Positions 58,701-61,422 of a stretch of DNA of 64,000 nucleotides are shown piece after piece (positions within the stretch are counted from its first letter, which is position 1; the number at the start of each line of letters is the position of its first letter). Origin of the DNA: Phoronis australis (taxonomy: Eukaryota > Phoronida > Phoronidae); assembly GCA_002633005.1 (NCBI GenBank), contig NMRA01000040.1, forward strand, positions 1,053,805 through 1,117,804, written 5' to 3'. The translations under genes and the position numbers were made by a program. The notes below the pieces were generated by a model. The model saw nothing but the letters and a program-made list of their open reading frames with translations, was not told where the DNA came from and ran no database searches.

Positions 58701-59370
58701 TCTTATTTATTTGTCTCTATTTTGAATCCTGTATGTTTCCATATCAAATAGATGTTTCTGCAGTTTTTTGTATGGTAATTAATGTCATTTGGCTGTCTTT
58801 TTCAGTGCTATTTGCATTTTGCCACATCTACTTTCAGGAGCTGTTGCGAGATGAAGTTTATTGTCAAATTATCAAGCAACTAACTGACAACAGGAACAAG
58901 TGAGAACTTATTAATGATGAGATATCCTCAGATATCCTCAAACATAGACGTTAGTTACAGAGTCCAGGCAAAAATTTGATTTAACTTCCTGCAAAAGTGA
59001 TTACTCATAATAAAGTGTTTTTTCTAATCTTACCATCAAGAAAACACGAAATTAAAGTTGATTCAAAAAGCAAACTCAATAAGCAACTGGTAGTTTAATC
59101 GTGATCCCTGTGGTTAGTGTGTGACATTGTTCACAGTTGAGCTATGTACCTGAGTCATGCCAATCTCAATCAAGTTGGTTGTCGTATGACATTTGTATTA
59201 CTTTTCTTGTCATACAGGGTGAGTGAGGAGCGTGGCTGGGAATTGATGTGGCTGGTAACAGGCTGCTTCGCACCAAGCGCCAATCTGCTGAAGGAAGTGA
59301 GCACTTTTCTGCGCTCCAGTAGGAACCTATTGGTAGTTGATTGTATGAACCGACTGCAGAAGACACTAAG
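3279..59370 (+). CDS. MYO7A: Unconventional myosin VIIa-like gene, partial (28 exons, both ends outside the window)
   Basis: Joined exons: 3279-3535, 8891-9101, 12363-12498, 13419-13525, 14265-14402, 16352-16597, 17451-17630, 17817-17912, 18134-18256, 22380-22487, 23931-24062, 24488-24553, 25327-25383, 26602-26799, 27875-28054, 28268-28491, 28860-28977, 32504-32632, 34306-34479, 36562-36789, 41939-42351, 45842-46011, 51539-51717, 57082-57209, 57558-57724, 58294-58385, 58838-58899, 59218-59370. They total 4472 nt with no internal stop and matching phases. Domain order is myosin motor, five IQ motifs, charged helix, MyTH4, FERM, SH3, MyTH4. Among myosins this order with an SH3 between two MyTH4-FERM units is the class VII layout. 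Class VII myosins are actin motors of stereocilia, microvilli and filopodia; the tail binds adhesion-complex scaffolds (family knowledge). Twenty-six internal introns are GT-AG and one is AT-AC. MYO7A is preferred over MYO7B on overall resemblance, but invertebrates often have one class VII gene, so the symbol means orthologue group only. Confidence 0.96.
3821..6325 (+). mobile_element. CTAGTGG repeat element, copy 1 (split by a solo LTR)
   Basis: It opens with TTTTTATGCGCCCACTTATT and a near-palindrome, and ends ACTGCTCTTG. Inside, units of roughly 200-450 bases recur with the phrases CTAGTGGCAATTTTAG, TTTTCATAAAATTTGGCA and CGCCACCTAGTGGTC. No long open frame is present, so it is non-autonomous. 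Four other copies occur at 29634, 36941, 42946 and 46185. The terminal hairpins and lack of inverted terminal repeats suggest a Helitron-like rolling-circle element (inference). A solo LTR sits at 4236-5134. Confidence 0.75.
4236..5134 (+). mobile_element. Solo LTR, copy 1, with 5-bp target duplication ATGTT
   Basis: An 899-base unit starts TGTCAGAATAAA and ends CGTCTGACA, i.e. TG...CA with an inverted TGTCAGA/TCTGACA end. ATGTT precedes it (4231-4235) and follows it (5135-5139). A related unit in the opposite orientation lies at 10795-11909. No internal retroelement genes remain, so it is the product of LTR-LTR recombination. LTR class is not determinable; a TIR transposon is the alternative, but a 5-bp duplication with TG..CA ends favours LTR. 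Confidence 0.72.
6349..8769 (+). mobile_element. CAGGGCTTGG-family DNA element, long copy with 6-bp duplication AATGTC
   Basis: Left end CAAGGCTTGGAATTTTC, right end CATTCCAACCCCTG, flanked by AATGTC at 6343-6348 and 8770-8775. The first 300 bases match the shorter copies at 35173 and 47496. It is 2.4 kb against about 0.5 kb for those, partly because a foldback element sits at 6951-7839. No transposase frame is recognised. The CAGGG end recalls hAT, but the 6-bp duplication points to a hAT6, IS3EU or Dada type (inference). Confidence 0.75.
6951..7839. mobile_element. Foldback element with about 280-base inverted arms
   Basis: The left arm (6951 to about 7225) starts GTAGGCAATGACCATCGCCT and the right arm (about 7560 to 7839) ends with the near reverse complement, GTCATTGCCTAC. 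Matching words inside the arms include GGAGCTGCATCGCCTCTGGT and CCTTAGGAGGTTG and their complements. The loop is about 335 bases. Flanks CCAAGTGAG and CCAAGTTCG could be a 9-bp target duplication with two mismatches, which would suit a Mutator-like foldback (inference). Confidence 0.72.
8891..9101 (+). CDS. MYO7A: Myosin VIIa exon 2: motor domain, relay helix
   Basis: Begins after tgttttccag and ends ccctaag|gtaggt, length 211 nt. It completes the split Ser codon and encodes [17 protein letters not shown] followed by FKLEQEEY and NQDALDLI. These are the relay helix and lower 50-kDa segments of the motor, which couple nucleotide state to the lever arm. The exon begins only 122 bases after the end of a transposable element (6349-8769). 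Confidence 0.95.
9245..10724 (-). mobile_element. PiggyBac element, internally deleted copy, minus strand
   Basis: TTAA at 9241-9244 and 10725-10728 flank inverted ends CCTTCTTGCTGCCAGAG and, on the minus strand, CCCTCTTACTGCCATGG. On the minus strand from about 10451 it encodes the acidic piggyBac N-terminus ([25 protein letters not shown]), then [13 protein letters not shown] near 10190. It lacks the catalytic core. The ends and N-terminus match the larger copy at 46755-50738. Confidence 0.85.
10795..11909 (-). mobile_element. Solo LTR, copy 2, inverted
   Basis: It begins TGTCAGAAGCTG and ends TTTCTGACA, flanked by CTAAT and CTAAC (4 of 5 bases). Words such as CTAGAATCTTCCATGAGATGG and CTTGGCAAGG-type segments are the reverse complement of copy 1 at 4236-5134. 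It is about 216 bases longer because of an insertion around 10946-11215 that contains a (CA)n run. Confidence 0.7.
11140..11173. repeat. (CA)n microsatellite
   Basis: About 15 CA dinucleotides, slightly interrupted at the end, inside an insertion within the second solo LTR. Confidence 0.95.
12363..12498 (+). CDS. MYO7A: Myosin VIIa exon 3: motor domain, lower 50-kDa
   Basis: Acceptor ctcctttcag, donor ataaaag|gtaagt, 136 nt. It encodes [17 protein letters not shown] and [14 protein letters not shown]. The HFAG-V-Y signature is near-invariant in myosin motors and precedes the loop 2 / actin-binding region. The last Gly codon is split with the next exon. Confidence 0.95.
12585..13275 (+). repeat. 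Interspersed repeat family with internal hairpin, copy 1
   Basis: It shares long segments with 34705-35925, for example CCTAAGTTTCTT, GACTGTTCATGTGGCG and GTTGAAGTAGTGCGGGA. Near its start, 12585-12626 and 12676-12719 are inverted copies that would form a stem of about 40 bases. At 13010-13017 it keeps ATTAACAG uninterrupted, the pre-insertion state of the element at 35173. No coding frame is seen. Confidence 0.7.
13419..13525 (+). CDS. MYO7A: Myosin VIIa exon 4: motor domain, FLEKNRDT segment
   Basis: Acceptor tgtttgcag, donor aaaatt|gtaagt, 107 nt, ending at codon boundary. It encodes [19 protein letters not shown] and a lysine-rich stretch ending EQDFKI. FLEKNRD is a hallmark of myosin motors just before loop 2. 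No stop or frameshift is present. Confidence 0.94.
14265..14402 (+). CDS. MYO7A: Myosin VIIa exon 5: motor domain, loop 2 to strut
   Basis: Acceptor ctcacttag, donor cctatg|gtaagt, exactly 46 codons. It encodes [19 protein letters not shown] and [25 protein letters not shown] is a strongly conserved myosin motif; the short basic stretch before APTLG corresponds to loop 2, which touches actin. Confidence 0.95.
14403..16351. other. Intron 5, no feature recognised
   Basis: About 1.95 kb of AT-rich intron. A (TA)n stretch lies near 15949-15960. No repeat family, gene or RNA is recognised. Confidence 0.5.
16352..16597 (+). CDS. MYO7A: Myosin VIIa exon 6: SH1 helix and converter
   Basis: Acceptor cgacttccag, donor ttgaag|gtaccg, 82 codons. 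It encodes [33 protein letters not shown] and GKTKVFLK. The first is the SH2/SH1 helix, with RAGYP at the converter entry and GKTKVFLK closing the motor. Its intron begins with a minisatellite packed with acceptor-like TTTCCAG words (16613-16936), yet the exon itself is intact. Confidence 0.96.
16613..16936 (+). repeat. Minisatellite of about 21 bases carrying acceptor-like TTTCCAG words
   Basis: Roughly sixteen diverged copies of TCCTTTCCAGTAATAACTGTA lie just after the donor of exon 6 (16597). Most units hold TTTCCAG, a good pyrimidine-AG acceptor look-alike. The true acceptor is at 17451. The minus-strand open frames across it are only translations of the repeat. Confidence 0.92.
17451..17630 (+). 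CDS. MYO7A: Myosin VIIa exon 7: end of converter, IQ motifs 1 and 2
   Basis: Acceptor cggttggcag, donor aaagtg|gtaagg, 60 codons. After [19 protein letters not shown] it encodes two IQ motifs: [17 protein letters not shown] and [20 protein letters not shown] motifs bind calmodulin or related light chains and form the lever arm. Both keep the IQxxxRGxxxxK core. Confidence 0.95.
17817..17912 (+). CDS. MYO7A: Myosin VIIa exon 8: IQ motif 3 and start of IQ 4
   Basis: Acceptor atttttcag, donor ttttcag|gtagga, 32 codons. It encodes [17 protein letters not shown], a degenerate third IQ in the class VII pattern (LQALxRSR), then LVTRFQ. That last glutamine begins IQ 4, completed by the next exon. Confidence 0.93.
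18134..18256 (+). CDS. MYO7A: Myosin VIIa exon 9: IQ motifs 4 and 5
   Basis: Acceptor tgtcttcag, donor attgag|gtatgt, 41 codons. [16 protein letters not shown] completes IQ 4 and [17 protein letters not shown] is IQ 5. Five IQ motifs match the class VII count. The following RRMKIE leads directly into the charged helix. Confidence 0.94.
18257..19565. other. Intron 9, left part, no feature recognised
   Basis: AT-rich sequence with no splice-supported or family-supported coding segment. A poly-G run at 19390-19397 is notable only as composition. Confidence 0.45.
19566..20246 (-). pseudogene. THAP-domain remnant of a P-like DNA transposon, with short inverted ends
   Basis: On the minus strand, about 20130-20060 encodes [19 protein letters not shown]. 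After a frameshift the next frame encodes [15 protein letters not shown] and [14 protein letters not shown]. The C-x4-C, W, and C-x2-H followed by F are the THAP zinc-finger pattern used by P-element transposases and THAP proteins. Inverted words GTCATGGGTTGAAC lie at about 19570 and 20233, so the whole may be one deleted element. No transposase catalytic part remains. Confidence 0.7.
20880..21690 (+). repeat. Diverged tandem repeat, units of about 150-200 bases
   Basis: At least four units share CTTGTCCGT..ATTATCTCAAGAAC, CGCTTGACGGATTATGATGA and an AATTT..TA/CAGAGG word. The wording recalls the internal units of the CTAGTGG elements (TGATGAAATTT-GG) but differs enough to be a separate family. 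No terminal structure was defined. Confidence 0.6.
21691..22379. other. Intron 9, right part
   Basis: No gene or defined repeat is recognised. The minus-strand frame 22049-22486 overlaps myosin exon 10 and is a shadow of it. Confidence 0.45.
22380..22487 (+). CDS. MYO7A: Myosin VIIa exon 10: charged single alpha helix, first part
   Basis: Acceptor tattgtag, donor cacaag|gttggt, 36 codons. It encodes [18 protein letters not shown] and further alternating Glu/Lys/Arg. Such ER/K-rich sequence forms the stable single alpha helix that lengthens the lever in class VII myosins. No coiled-coil heptads are evident. Confidence 0.92.
22620..23765. mobile_element. Possible DNA element with GGGTGGGCGGTAAG subterminal repeats
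   Basis: GGGGTGGGCGGTAAGT occurs at about 22680, and GGGGGTGGGCGGTAAG at about 23670 and 23728. The outer left end has TTACTGCCCAGGGCGC, roughly the complement of the right end. The GGGCGCTT words recall the ISL2EU-like elements at 43430 and 62147. Boundaries and class are uncertain. Confidence 0.4.
23931..24062 (+). CDS. MYO7A: Myosin VIIa exon 11: charged single alpha helix, second part
   Basis: Acceptor tttctgcag, donor aaagtg|gtaaac, 44 codons. It continues the charged helix with [20 protein letters not shown] and ends [11 protein letters not shown]. The VDES-VV/D junction aligns with the acidic linker of the vertebrate protein. Confidence 0.92.
24488..24553 (+). CDS. MYO7A: Myosin VIIa exon 12: post-helix linker
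   Basis: Acceptor tcttgtcag, donor tttggg|gtaagt, 22 codons. It encodes [19 protein letters not shown], matching the VD-MFGFL linker of class VII myosins, followed by a Gly/Pro-rich stretch. It is short, but phase, splice sites and the V-D-LFGF pattern agree. Confidence 0.88.
24554..26601. other. Introns 12 and 13 around exon 13
   Basis: Apart from exon 13 (25327-25383) nothing is recognised. The sequence is unique-looking and AT-rich. Confidence 0.45.
25327..25383 (+). CDS. MYO7A: Myosin VIIa exon 13: acidic linker microexon
   Basis: Acceptor cactttcag, donor gaggag|gtagag, 19 codons: [19 protein letters not shown]. It has no close counterpart I recognise in the vertebrate linker, but it is in phase with both neighbours and flanked by good splice sites. 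It could be alternatively used because it is a multiple of three. Confidence 0.8.
26602..26799 (+). CDS. MYO7A: Myosin VIIa exon 14: linker and start of MyTH4-1
   Basis: Acceptor accattgtag, donor cagctg|gtgggt, 66 codons. An acidic [20 protein letters not shown] leads into MyTH4-1, followed by [16 protein letters not shown]. The [12 protein letters not shown] run is diagnostic for class VII. A RNase H LINE fragment sits in the following intron in opposite orientation. Confidence 0.95.
26942..27590 (-). pseudogene. LINE 3' fragment: RNase H and terminal zinc-knuckle-like region
   Basis: On the minus strand, about 27485-27385 encodes [19 protein letters not shown], the last RNase H block (H-x-G-x-x-x-NE-AD-LA). 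After a stop or frame change, 27259-26942 encodes [14 protein letters not shown] and [18 protein letters not shown], the Cys/His segment ending many I-type, RNase H-bearing LINEs. The reverse transcriptase is absent. It lies antisense to the myosin gene, in intron 14. Confidence 0.8.
27875..28054 (+). CDS. MYO7A: Myosin VIIa exon 15: MyTH4-1
   Basis: Acceptor catgttgcag, donor gagatt|gtaaat, 60 codons. It encodes [20 protein letters not shown], then [30 protein letters not shown] is the MyTH4 core. MyTH4 pairs with the adjacent FERM to form a supramodule that binds scaffold or cargo peptides. Confidence 0.95.
28268..28491 (+). CDS. MYO7A: Myosin VIIa exon 16: MyTH4-1 middle
   Basis: Acceptor tctccttcag, donor ctgag|gttagt, 224 nt ending in a split Arg codon. 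It encodes [39 protein letters not shown] and ILRPDLR. The [17 protein letters not shown] block is almost identical to the vertebrate MYO7A segment as I know it. Confidence 0.96.
28860..28977 (+). CDS. MYO7A: Myosin VIIa exon 17: MyTH4-1 C-terminal part
   Basis: Acceptor ttgttccag, donor gaaaag|gttagc, 118 nt. It completes Arg and encodes [19 protein letters not shown] then [19 protein letters not shown]. RDEIYCQxxKQLT is the conserved MyTH4 helix motif, repeated in the second MyTH4 at 58838. Confidence 0.96.
29089..29505. mobile_element. MITE with about 62-base inverted ends
   Basis: Left end GAACTTGGAATCCTGCTTAA and right end, reversed, GAACTTACAATCCTGCTTAA. Each end also holds an internal palindrome, CTTAATCT..AGATTAAG type. 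The 290-base middle has no coding content. Target duplication was not settled. Confidence 0.68.
29634..32491 (+). mobile_element. CTAGTGG element, copy 2 (two units in tandem)
   Basis: It opens TTTTTATGCGCCCACATATT with the palindrome CCACATATTTATATGTGG. A first 3' end, AACGCTCTGCGTTGCTCTTG, occurs at about 31160-31179, immediately followed by a new 5' part. A second 3' end with hairpin CAACGCTCTGCGTTG lies at 32471-32485. A CCGTCCGTCTGTCCGTCCG run is at 29689-29710. It ends about a dozen bases before exon 18. Confidence 0.78.
32504..32632 (+). CDS. MYO7A: Myosin VIIa exon 18: end of MyTH4-1, junction to FERM-1
   Basis: Acceptor gttaatttcag, donor ctccag|gtacat, 43 codons. It encodes [20 protein letters not shown] and PPSWLELQ. 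The acceptor lies only about a dozen bases beyond the 3' hairpin end of a CTAGTGG element, so part of its 3' splice signal is probably transposon-derived. Confidence 0.96.
32655..33832 (+). mobile_element. Second hairpin-ended repeat family (GCGAAAT...GGAGCACTT)
   Basis: The left end has the palindrome GCGAAATAAATTTCGC followed by CAAGTATG. The right end has TTCGCCAAGTTTCGCTCC and the hairpin GCTCCTCGGAGC, then ACTT. Within it, about 150 bases are present twice in tandem (about 33507-33656 and 33658-33806), both with ACTGATTTnTGACnTCTA and GTCATATGAATGTTAT. No transposase is seen. Its layout resembles the CTAGTGG family. Confidence 0.6.
34306..34479 (+). CDS. MYO7A: Myosin VIIa exon 19: FERM-1 lobe F1
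   Basis: Acceptor acactactcag, donor gacaag|gtttgc, 58 codons. It encodes [20 protein letters not shown] and [14 protein letters not shown]. This is the ubiquitin-like F1 lobe of the first FERM domain. Splice sites and phase are clean. Confidence 0.95.
34705..35925 (+). repeat. Interspersed repeat family with internal hairpin, copy 2 (interrupted)
   Basis: Same family and orientation as 12585-13275. It is split at 35173-35653 by a CAGGGCTTGG element. The copies are alignable on both sides of the break, which gives the exact insertion site. Confidence 0.72.
35173..35653 (+). mobile_element. CAGGGCTTGG-family element, short copy with 6-bp duplication ATTAAC
   Basis: 481 bases, from CAGGGCTTGGAATTTTC to CATTCCAAGCCCTG. 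ATTAAC lies at 35167-35172 and 35654-35659; the uninterrupted paralogue at 13010 has ATTAAC once. From 35403 a frame reads [18 protein letters not shown] then [18 protein letters not shown], shared with the copy at 47496. Confidence 0.88.
36562..36789 (+). CDS. MYO7A: Myosin VIIa exon 20: FERM-1 F1/F2
   Basis: Acceptor gatctcataag, donor gataag|gtactg, 76 codons. It encodes [34 protein letters not shown] and [16 protein letters not shown]. It forms the F1/F2 junction of FERM-1 and is among the most conserved tail segments of MYO7A. Confidence 0.96.
37682..37747. repeat. (AGT)n microsatellite, the LINE 3' tail
   Basis: About 22 uninterrupted AGT units, ACT on the minus strand, exactly at the 3' end of the LINE. 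CR1-like elements typically end in short tandem repeats rather than poly(A). Confidence 0.93.
37957..40149 (-). pseudogene. LINE ORF2: linker and reverse transcriptase, endonuclease missing
   Basis: The main frame 39678-37957 holds the RT blocks [44 protein letters not shown] and the catalytic YADDT, all intact. The piece 40149-39736 is the linker ([20 protein letters not shown]). They join through two frameshifts near 39790 and 39600, recoverable as [16 protein letters not shown] in another frame. Only about 300 bases separate this from ORF1, so the usual 230-residue endonuclease is absent. No RNase H is seen at the C-terminus. Confidence 0.9.
40467..41291 (-). pseudogene. LINE ORF1 protein, one in-frame stop
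   Basis: 41291-40944 encodes a Ser/Lys-rich start and a short coiled segment ending FEHKINNL, followed by TAA at 40941-40943. The same frame resumes at once with [19 protein letters not shown], then [17 protein letters not shown] and [40 protein letters not shown] is the RRM-like ORF1 type of CR1/L2-like LINEs, an RNA-binding chaperone. About 275 codons in all; the stop makes it a pseudogene. Confidence 0.85.
41939..42351 (+). CDS. MYO7A: Myosin VIIa exon 21: FERM-1 lobes F2 and F3 (largest exon)
   Basis: Acceptor cctgtgtag, donor agtag|gtatga within AGCAGG, 413 nt, ending in a split Arg codon. It encodes [37 protein letters not shown] and [19 protein letters not shown]. The last is F3, a PH-like fold. 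The preceding intron holds the CR1/L2-like LINE (37682-41408). Confidence 0.96.
42946..45741 (+). mobile_element. CTAGTGG element, copy 4 (split by a TA-flanked element)
   Basis: It opens TTTTTATGCGCCCACATATT at 42947 with palindrome CCACATATTTATATATGG, and ends GTTGCTCTTG at about 45740. Internal CTAGTGG units are normal up to 43427 and again from 44934. The inserted ISL2EU-like element lies between. Confidence 0.77.
43430..44931. mobile_element. ISL2EU-like non-autonomous DNA element, copy 1
   Basis: Left end CCATATTCGCCATAATAACC, right end reversed CCGTATTCGCCAAAATAACC, flanked by TA on both sides (43428-43429 and 44932-44933). Interior stretches such as ATCCATTCATGAAACGGGTA match the element at 62147-63259 in the opposite sense. 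Frames 43614-43832 and 44140-44394 lack recognisable domains. The CCGTATT end and TA duplication fit ISL2EU (inference). Confidence 0.68.
45842..46011 (+). CDS. MYO7A: Myosin VIIa exon 22: end of FERM-1 F3, start of SH3
   Basis: Acceptor ctgttttgtag, donor ctggag|gtgagg, 170 nt. It encodes [40 protein letters not shown] and IALQDYN. ALQDY is the first strand of the SH3. The region before [13 protein letters not shown] is alternatively spliced in mammals; here one simple join is evident. Confidence 0.95.
47496..48001 (+). mobile_element. CAGGGCTTGG-family element, short copy with 6-bp duplication GAAAAG
   Basis: 506 bases from CAGGGCTTGGAATTTTCC to CATTCTAAGCCCTG, flanked by GAAAAG at 47490-47495 and 48002-48007. 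From ATG 47741 it encodes [20 protein letters not shown] then, in a shifted frame, [12 protein letters not shown]. It lies inside the piggyBac transposase gene. A poly-T run is at 47868-47883. Confidence 0.88.
48099..48890 (+). mobile_element. Mariner-type MITE, copy 1, nested in piggyBac
   Basis: 792 bases flanked by TA (48097-48098 and 48891-48892). The ends CACATAGTGTACCTAATTAT and, reversed, CAGTCAAGTGACCTAACTAT share ACCTAA-TATCGGA. The second copy at 55721-56534 is inverted. No coding content. The TA duplication and CA..TG ends suggest Tc1/mariner/pogo (inference). Confidence 0.8.
51539..51717 (+). CDS. MYO7A: Myosin VIIa exon 23: SH3 domain
   Basis: Acceptor ccgtgttgcag, donor atactg|gtaagt, 179 nt. 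It encodes [40 protein letters not shown] and [15 protein letters not shown]. The KGDLI, GW and GDFPxxxVYVLP signatures are SH3. The intron before it holds the large piggyBac element. Confidence 0.95.
51718..52283. other. Intron 23, left part
   Basis: No gene is recognised. Two near-complementary segments at about 52015-52060 and 52070-52125 (CCTGAGGCTTGCCAAGG..CCAAGAGG; GACATGGGCAAAAGCTCTTGG vs its complement) could fold into a hairpin of about 45 bases per arm. Confidence 0.5.
52284..54112. mobile_element. Tigger/pogo-like DNA element with about 150-base inverted ends
   Basis: TA flanks at 52282-52283 and 54113-54114. Left end CAGTCTCCCAAATTTCGGAC, right end reversed CAGTAAAAATTCCCGAATTT, differing by a 5-base gap. 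Further inside, CACATTTCGGACAGTG and AAATTTCGGACATG extend the repeats. A frame at 53724-53942 ([16 protein letters not shown]) weakly resembles the CENP-B-type helix-turn-helix of Tigger transposases, but is not enough for a call. Confidence 0.75.
54945..55200 (+). pseudogene. THAP-domain remnant, plus strand
   Basis: ATG at about 54940 encodes [19 protein letters not shown], then after small frame changes [16 protein letters not shown] and [19 protein letters not shown]-x4-C, W and C-x2-H followed by F is the THAP finger. Frameshifts occur in the poly-T at 55000-55009 and near 55090. Surrounding sequence shows no clear element ends. Confidence 0.72.
55721..56534 (-). mobile_element. Mariner-type MITE, copy 2, inverted
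   Basis: 814 bases from CAGTCAAGTGACCTAATTAT to, on the right, ATAATTAGGTACACTATGTG. It is the reverse complement of 48099-48890 throughout, including GTTTGACTTGAGTTTAAAAA and CATTCAATGTCC-type words. TA follows at 56535-56536; the left flank is TG rather than TA. Confidence 0.8.
56537..57081. other. Intron 23, right part before exon 24
   Basis: No repeat family or coding segment recognised. Confidence 0.45.
57082..57209 (+). CDS. MYO7A: Myosin VIIa exon 24: SH3 to MyTH4-2 linker
   Basis: Acceptor ggtgttttcag, donor cttcag|gtagca, 128 nt ending in a split Arg codon. It encodes [20 protein letters not shown] and [14 protein letters not shown]. YTLEEFSxDxFRPPPK is the conserved entry to the second MyTH4; the more divergent first half is a variable linker. 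Confidence 0.92.
57558..57724 (+). CDS. MYO7A: Myosin VIIa exon 25: MyTH4-2 first part, followed by an AT-AC intron
   Basis: Acceptor ttcaacag, 167 nt, ending TTC TTA G before ATATCCTT. It encodes [38 protein letters not shown] and [11 protein letters not shown]. Reading straight on gives DILAMSFI and a stop at 57750, which loses the MyTH4 core. Splicing as a U12 AT-AC intron to 58294 gives [18 protein letters not shown], which aligns without gaps to the vertebrate MyTH4-2. Confidence 0.93.
57725..58293 (+). other. MYO7A: U12-type AT-AC intron in the second MyTH4 domain
   Basis: The intron starts ATATCCTTGC (8 of 9 match to the U12 donor ATATCCTTT) and ends TTCTCAC. A U12-like branch site TCCTTAAT lies at 58277-58284, with its adenosine 10 bases before the terminal AC; U12 introns usually have 10-20. 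A GT-AG or GC-AG alternative fails because there is no AG just upstream of the conserved codons. The joined protein keeps the family spacing exactly. No repeat is recognised inside it. Confidence 0.88.
58294..58385 (+). CDS. MYO7A: Myosin VIIa exon 26: MyTH4-2 core after the AT-AC intron
   Basis: The exon begins directly after ttctcac, with no AG upstream in a usable position, and ends aaacat|gtgagt. It encodes [18 protein letters not shown] and [12 protein letters not shown], where the first Ala codon is split with 57724. LKYMGDxPSKR and NELTDQIFE are the conserved MyTH4-2 core. Confidence 0.92.
58838..58899 (+). CDS. MYO7A: Myosin VIIa exon 27: MyTH4-2 helix
   Basis: Acceptor ctactttcag, donor aacaa|gtgaga, 62 nt. 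It encodes [20 protein letters not shown] and ends in a split Lys codon. [15 protein letters not shown] matches the MyTH4 consensus and parallels exon 17 (28860) in the first MyTH4. Confidence 0.94.
59218..59370 (+). CDS. MYO7A: Myosin VIIa exon 28: MyTH4-2 C-terminal part (last exon in window)
   Basis: Acceptor tcatacag, donor actaag|gtgagg, 153 nt. It encodes [19 protein letters not shown] and [13 protein letters not shown], ending in a split Arg codon. The remaining MyTH4-2 and FERM-2 should begin with a sequence like NGSRKYPPH, and nothing like it was found before base 64000. Confidence 0.95.
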
Positions 59371-59579
59371 GTGAGGCCCTCAGGTCGCACTGGCTGATAG
59401 TGCTCACTTGGTTTTGATATATATTGTATTTATTTAGAATTGAAGCTGTGATGATATAATCAGTAAGTGGGATAAAAGATAAACTCCACATCTAAGCTTG
59501 GAGACTCTCACTGGTGAATTTAGGCTTCTGTCTATCAGACATTTGTGGCTGTGTTCTAGTACCTAGTGATTGTCTCTTA

Positions 59580-61070
59580 AGCACAATAGCGGATTTGCAG
59601 CGACGCCATATTGAAATTGGGTTAATATGGTGCATTGTGGGTGCTGTGGTCAGCATTCTGAAAGCGGCCACAGTAACAAGCATAATACGCGGTATGAGCG
59701 CGAAGAAAACTTACGGCGGATACACTTGTTGTGTTCCTGGCTACTTCAAAAACAACAAGAGAGATAAAAATCTGAGTTTTTATGTGTTCCCTGCAAACCA
59801 AGAACTTAGTGAAAAATGGATAAACAACATTAGGAGAGCTGGGAGTAAGGGGAGATTTAGCGCATTCAAATCAACGCGGGGCCATCTAGTAGGCAACACG
59901 TAGCCCCTCGGTTGGCCATATAGGGGCTACAATACTTCCATTCGCTTTCTGTATTCATTTCGTTACTTCAGTGTATTTTAAACTGGCTGTGACCGGATTT
60001 GGGATACCGATTTCGAGTTTTCACCTCGTCAAAAATACAATCTACACTTAAAACTCATCATTTAAAAAATGCTTGCTTTCATCATTGGTCCTTTCTACTT
60101 CTATACATATCTTTGATGAAGCTTAGTTGTGAGAATTAAGTTGACTTTGGCGAAGAATTACAACTCCACTTTTTTGGTTGCCGTTAATTTTATCACCACG
60201 TGCGCGATAACCACAAAGCATGTCAACTGAATTACGTGAGTTAGGCAAAGGTTAACACGAGACTGAGCGAAGCGCGTGACGCTAGCGCGCGACACTTCTA
60301 AAATAGCATGAGAAGGTATCGGGTGAAACTTGTAAGATGTGTGTCCCTTGGACTTTTTATTCGTCAACATGCGTAATTTCACGTAACTTCCTCAAAATGG
60401 CACCCGGCAACTGAGAGAAACTCGGGCAAACCGCGACAGATTTTCATCGATTTGTTCAAGTTTTGCGGACTAAATTGTATCCAGAGTCGTGGTATGTGTT
60501 AATTATAACTCCGTGTTCCTATATGTATGGTTCATTTGATTTTATTTGCTGTATTTTGAAATGAGTAACTTTTTGTGAGGATGTACTATCGCCCCTGAAT
60601 GCCTGCAGCATCCAGTGCGATGTAATTGCCTAGGGGCCATCGTGTGTGCAGCAAACATTTTCCTGGTGGAAAAAAGACTTATGAGAACAACATTCCGACG
60701 GAGTTTCCTCTTAAAATTAACGTCTCTAGCATATCCACAGCGAAAGCTACAAAAGTTAAGCAACCCAAGAACTCTCAACTTGTCTGAAACCGGAGGAGAT
60801 TTCGAAATCAACGCCGATAACCCCAATACTGAACACGGCGACAGTCGTGCTCTCGGTCACACGGTCACTGATCATAGCTACGCTGTGTTTACAAACGAGA
60901 GAGAGGACTTGCTTGGTATTATAAAGCAAAAAATGAAACATGGTTTTTAGTTTGCAAATCACTCCAAATGCACACACTATCCAGCCTGCTCAAGACATGC
61001 CTGACCACAAGCTATCCCATGAGCCTTCGCGCAGGAAGTAACTCGCACATGCGCAATGCGTAGTTCGTCT
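59580..61070 (+). mobile_element. THAP-bearing DNA element remnant with inverted ends
   Basis: Ends CACAATAGCGGATTTGCAGC (about 59580) and its complement GCTGCAAATCCGCTATTGTG (about 61052-61071). From ATG 59694 it encodes MSAKKTYGGYTCCVPGYF, then LSFYVFPANQELSEKWINNI, a THAP start with P and W in place. The second Cys of C-x4-C is Tyr here and the C-x2-H end is not evident. A frame at 60615-60950 may be more of the transposase but shows no known motif. Confidence 0.68.
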
Positions 61071-61278
61071 GCGCTGCAAATCCGCTATTGTGTACTTTTC
61101 CTGTTCCCAATCATTTGAAAAAAAAAGTAATGTAATGAAATTGTCATATTTTAGCCATAAGTTAGTTTTTTCACCTTGATGAGCTCATTTTCCCCTCCCT
61201 GGGTCGAAAGTTGGAATTTAGAAATTTTTATTAGAGTAGCTTGGTTTTTCTAGTAGACCTGCTTTAGAACCTTATTAT

Positions 61279-61422
61279 TGTGTAGATCATGTTACAGATA
61301 TACTTTCCTGTTCATGTGTAGATCATGTTACAGATATACTTTCCTGTTCATGTGTAGATCATGTTACAGATATACTTTCCTGTTCATGTGTAGATCATGT
61401 TACAGATATACTTTCCTGTTCA
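61279..61422 (+). repeat. Perfect 36-base minisatellite, four copies
   Basis: TGTGTAGATCATGTTACAGA plus 16 bases, four identical copies. The length is divisible by three, so it opens a repeating frame (MCRSCYRYTFLF), which I regard as incidental. Confidence 0.97.

Noticed and set aside
61279-61422. CRISPR-like direct repeats
   Set aside because: The 36-base units are contiguous without spacers and the DNA is animal intron; it is a minisatellite.
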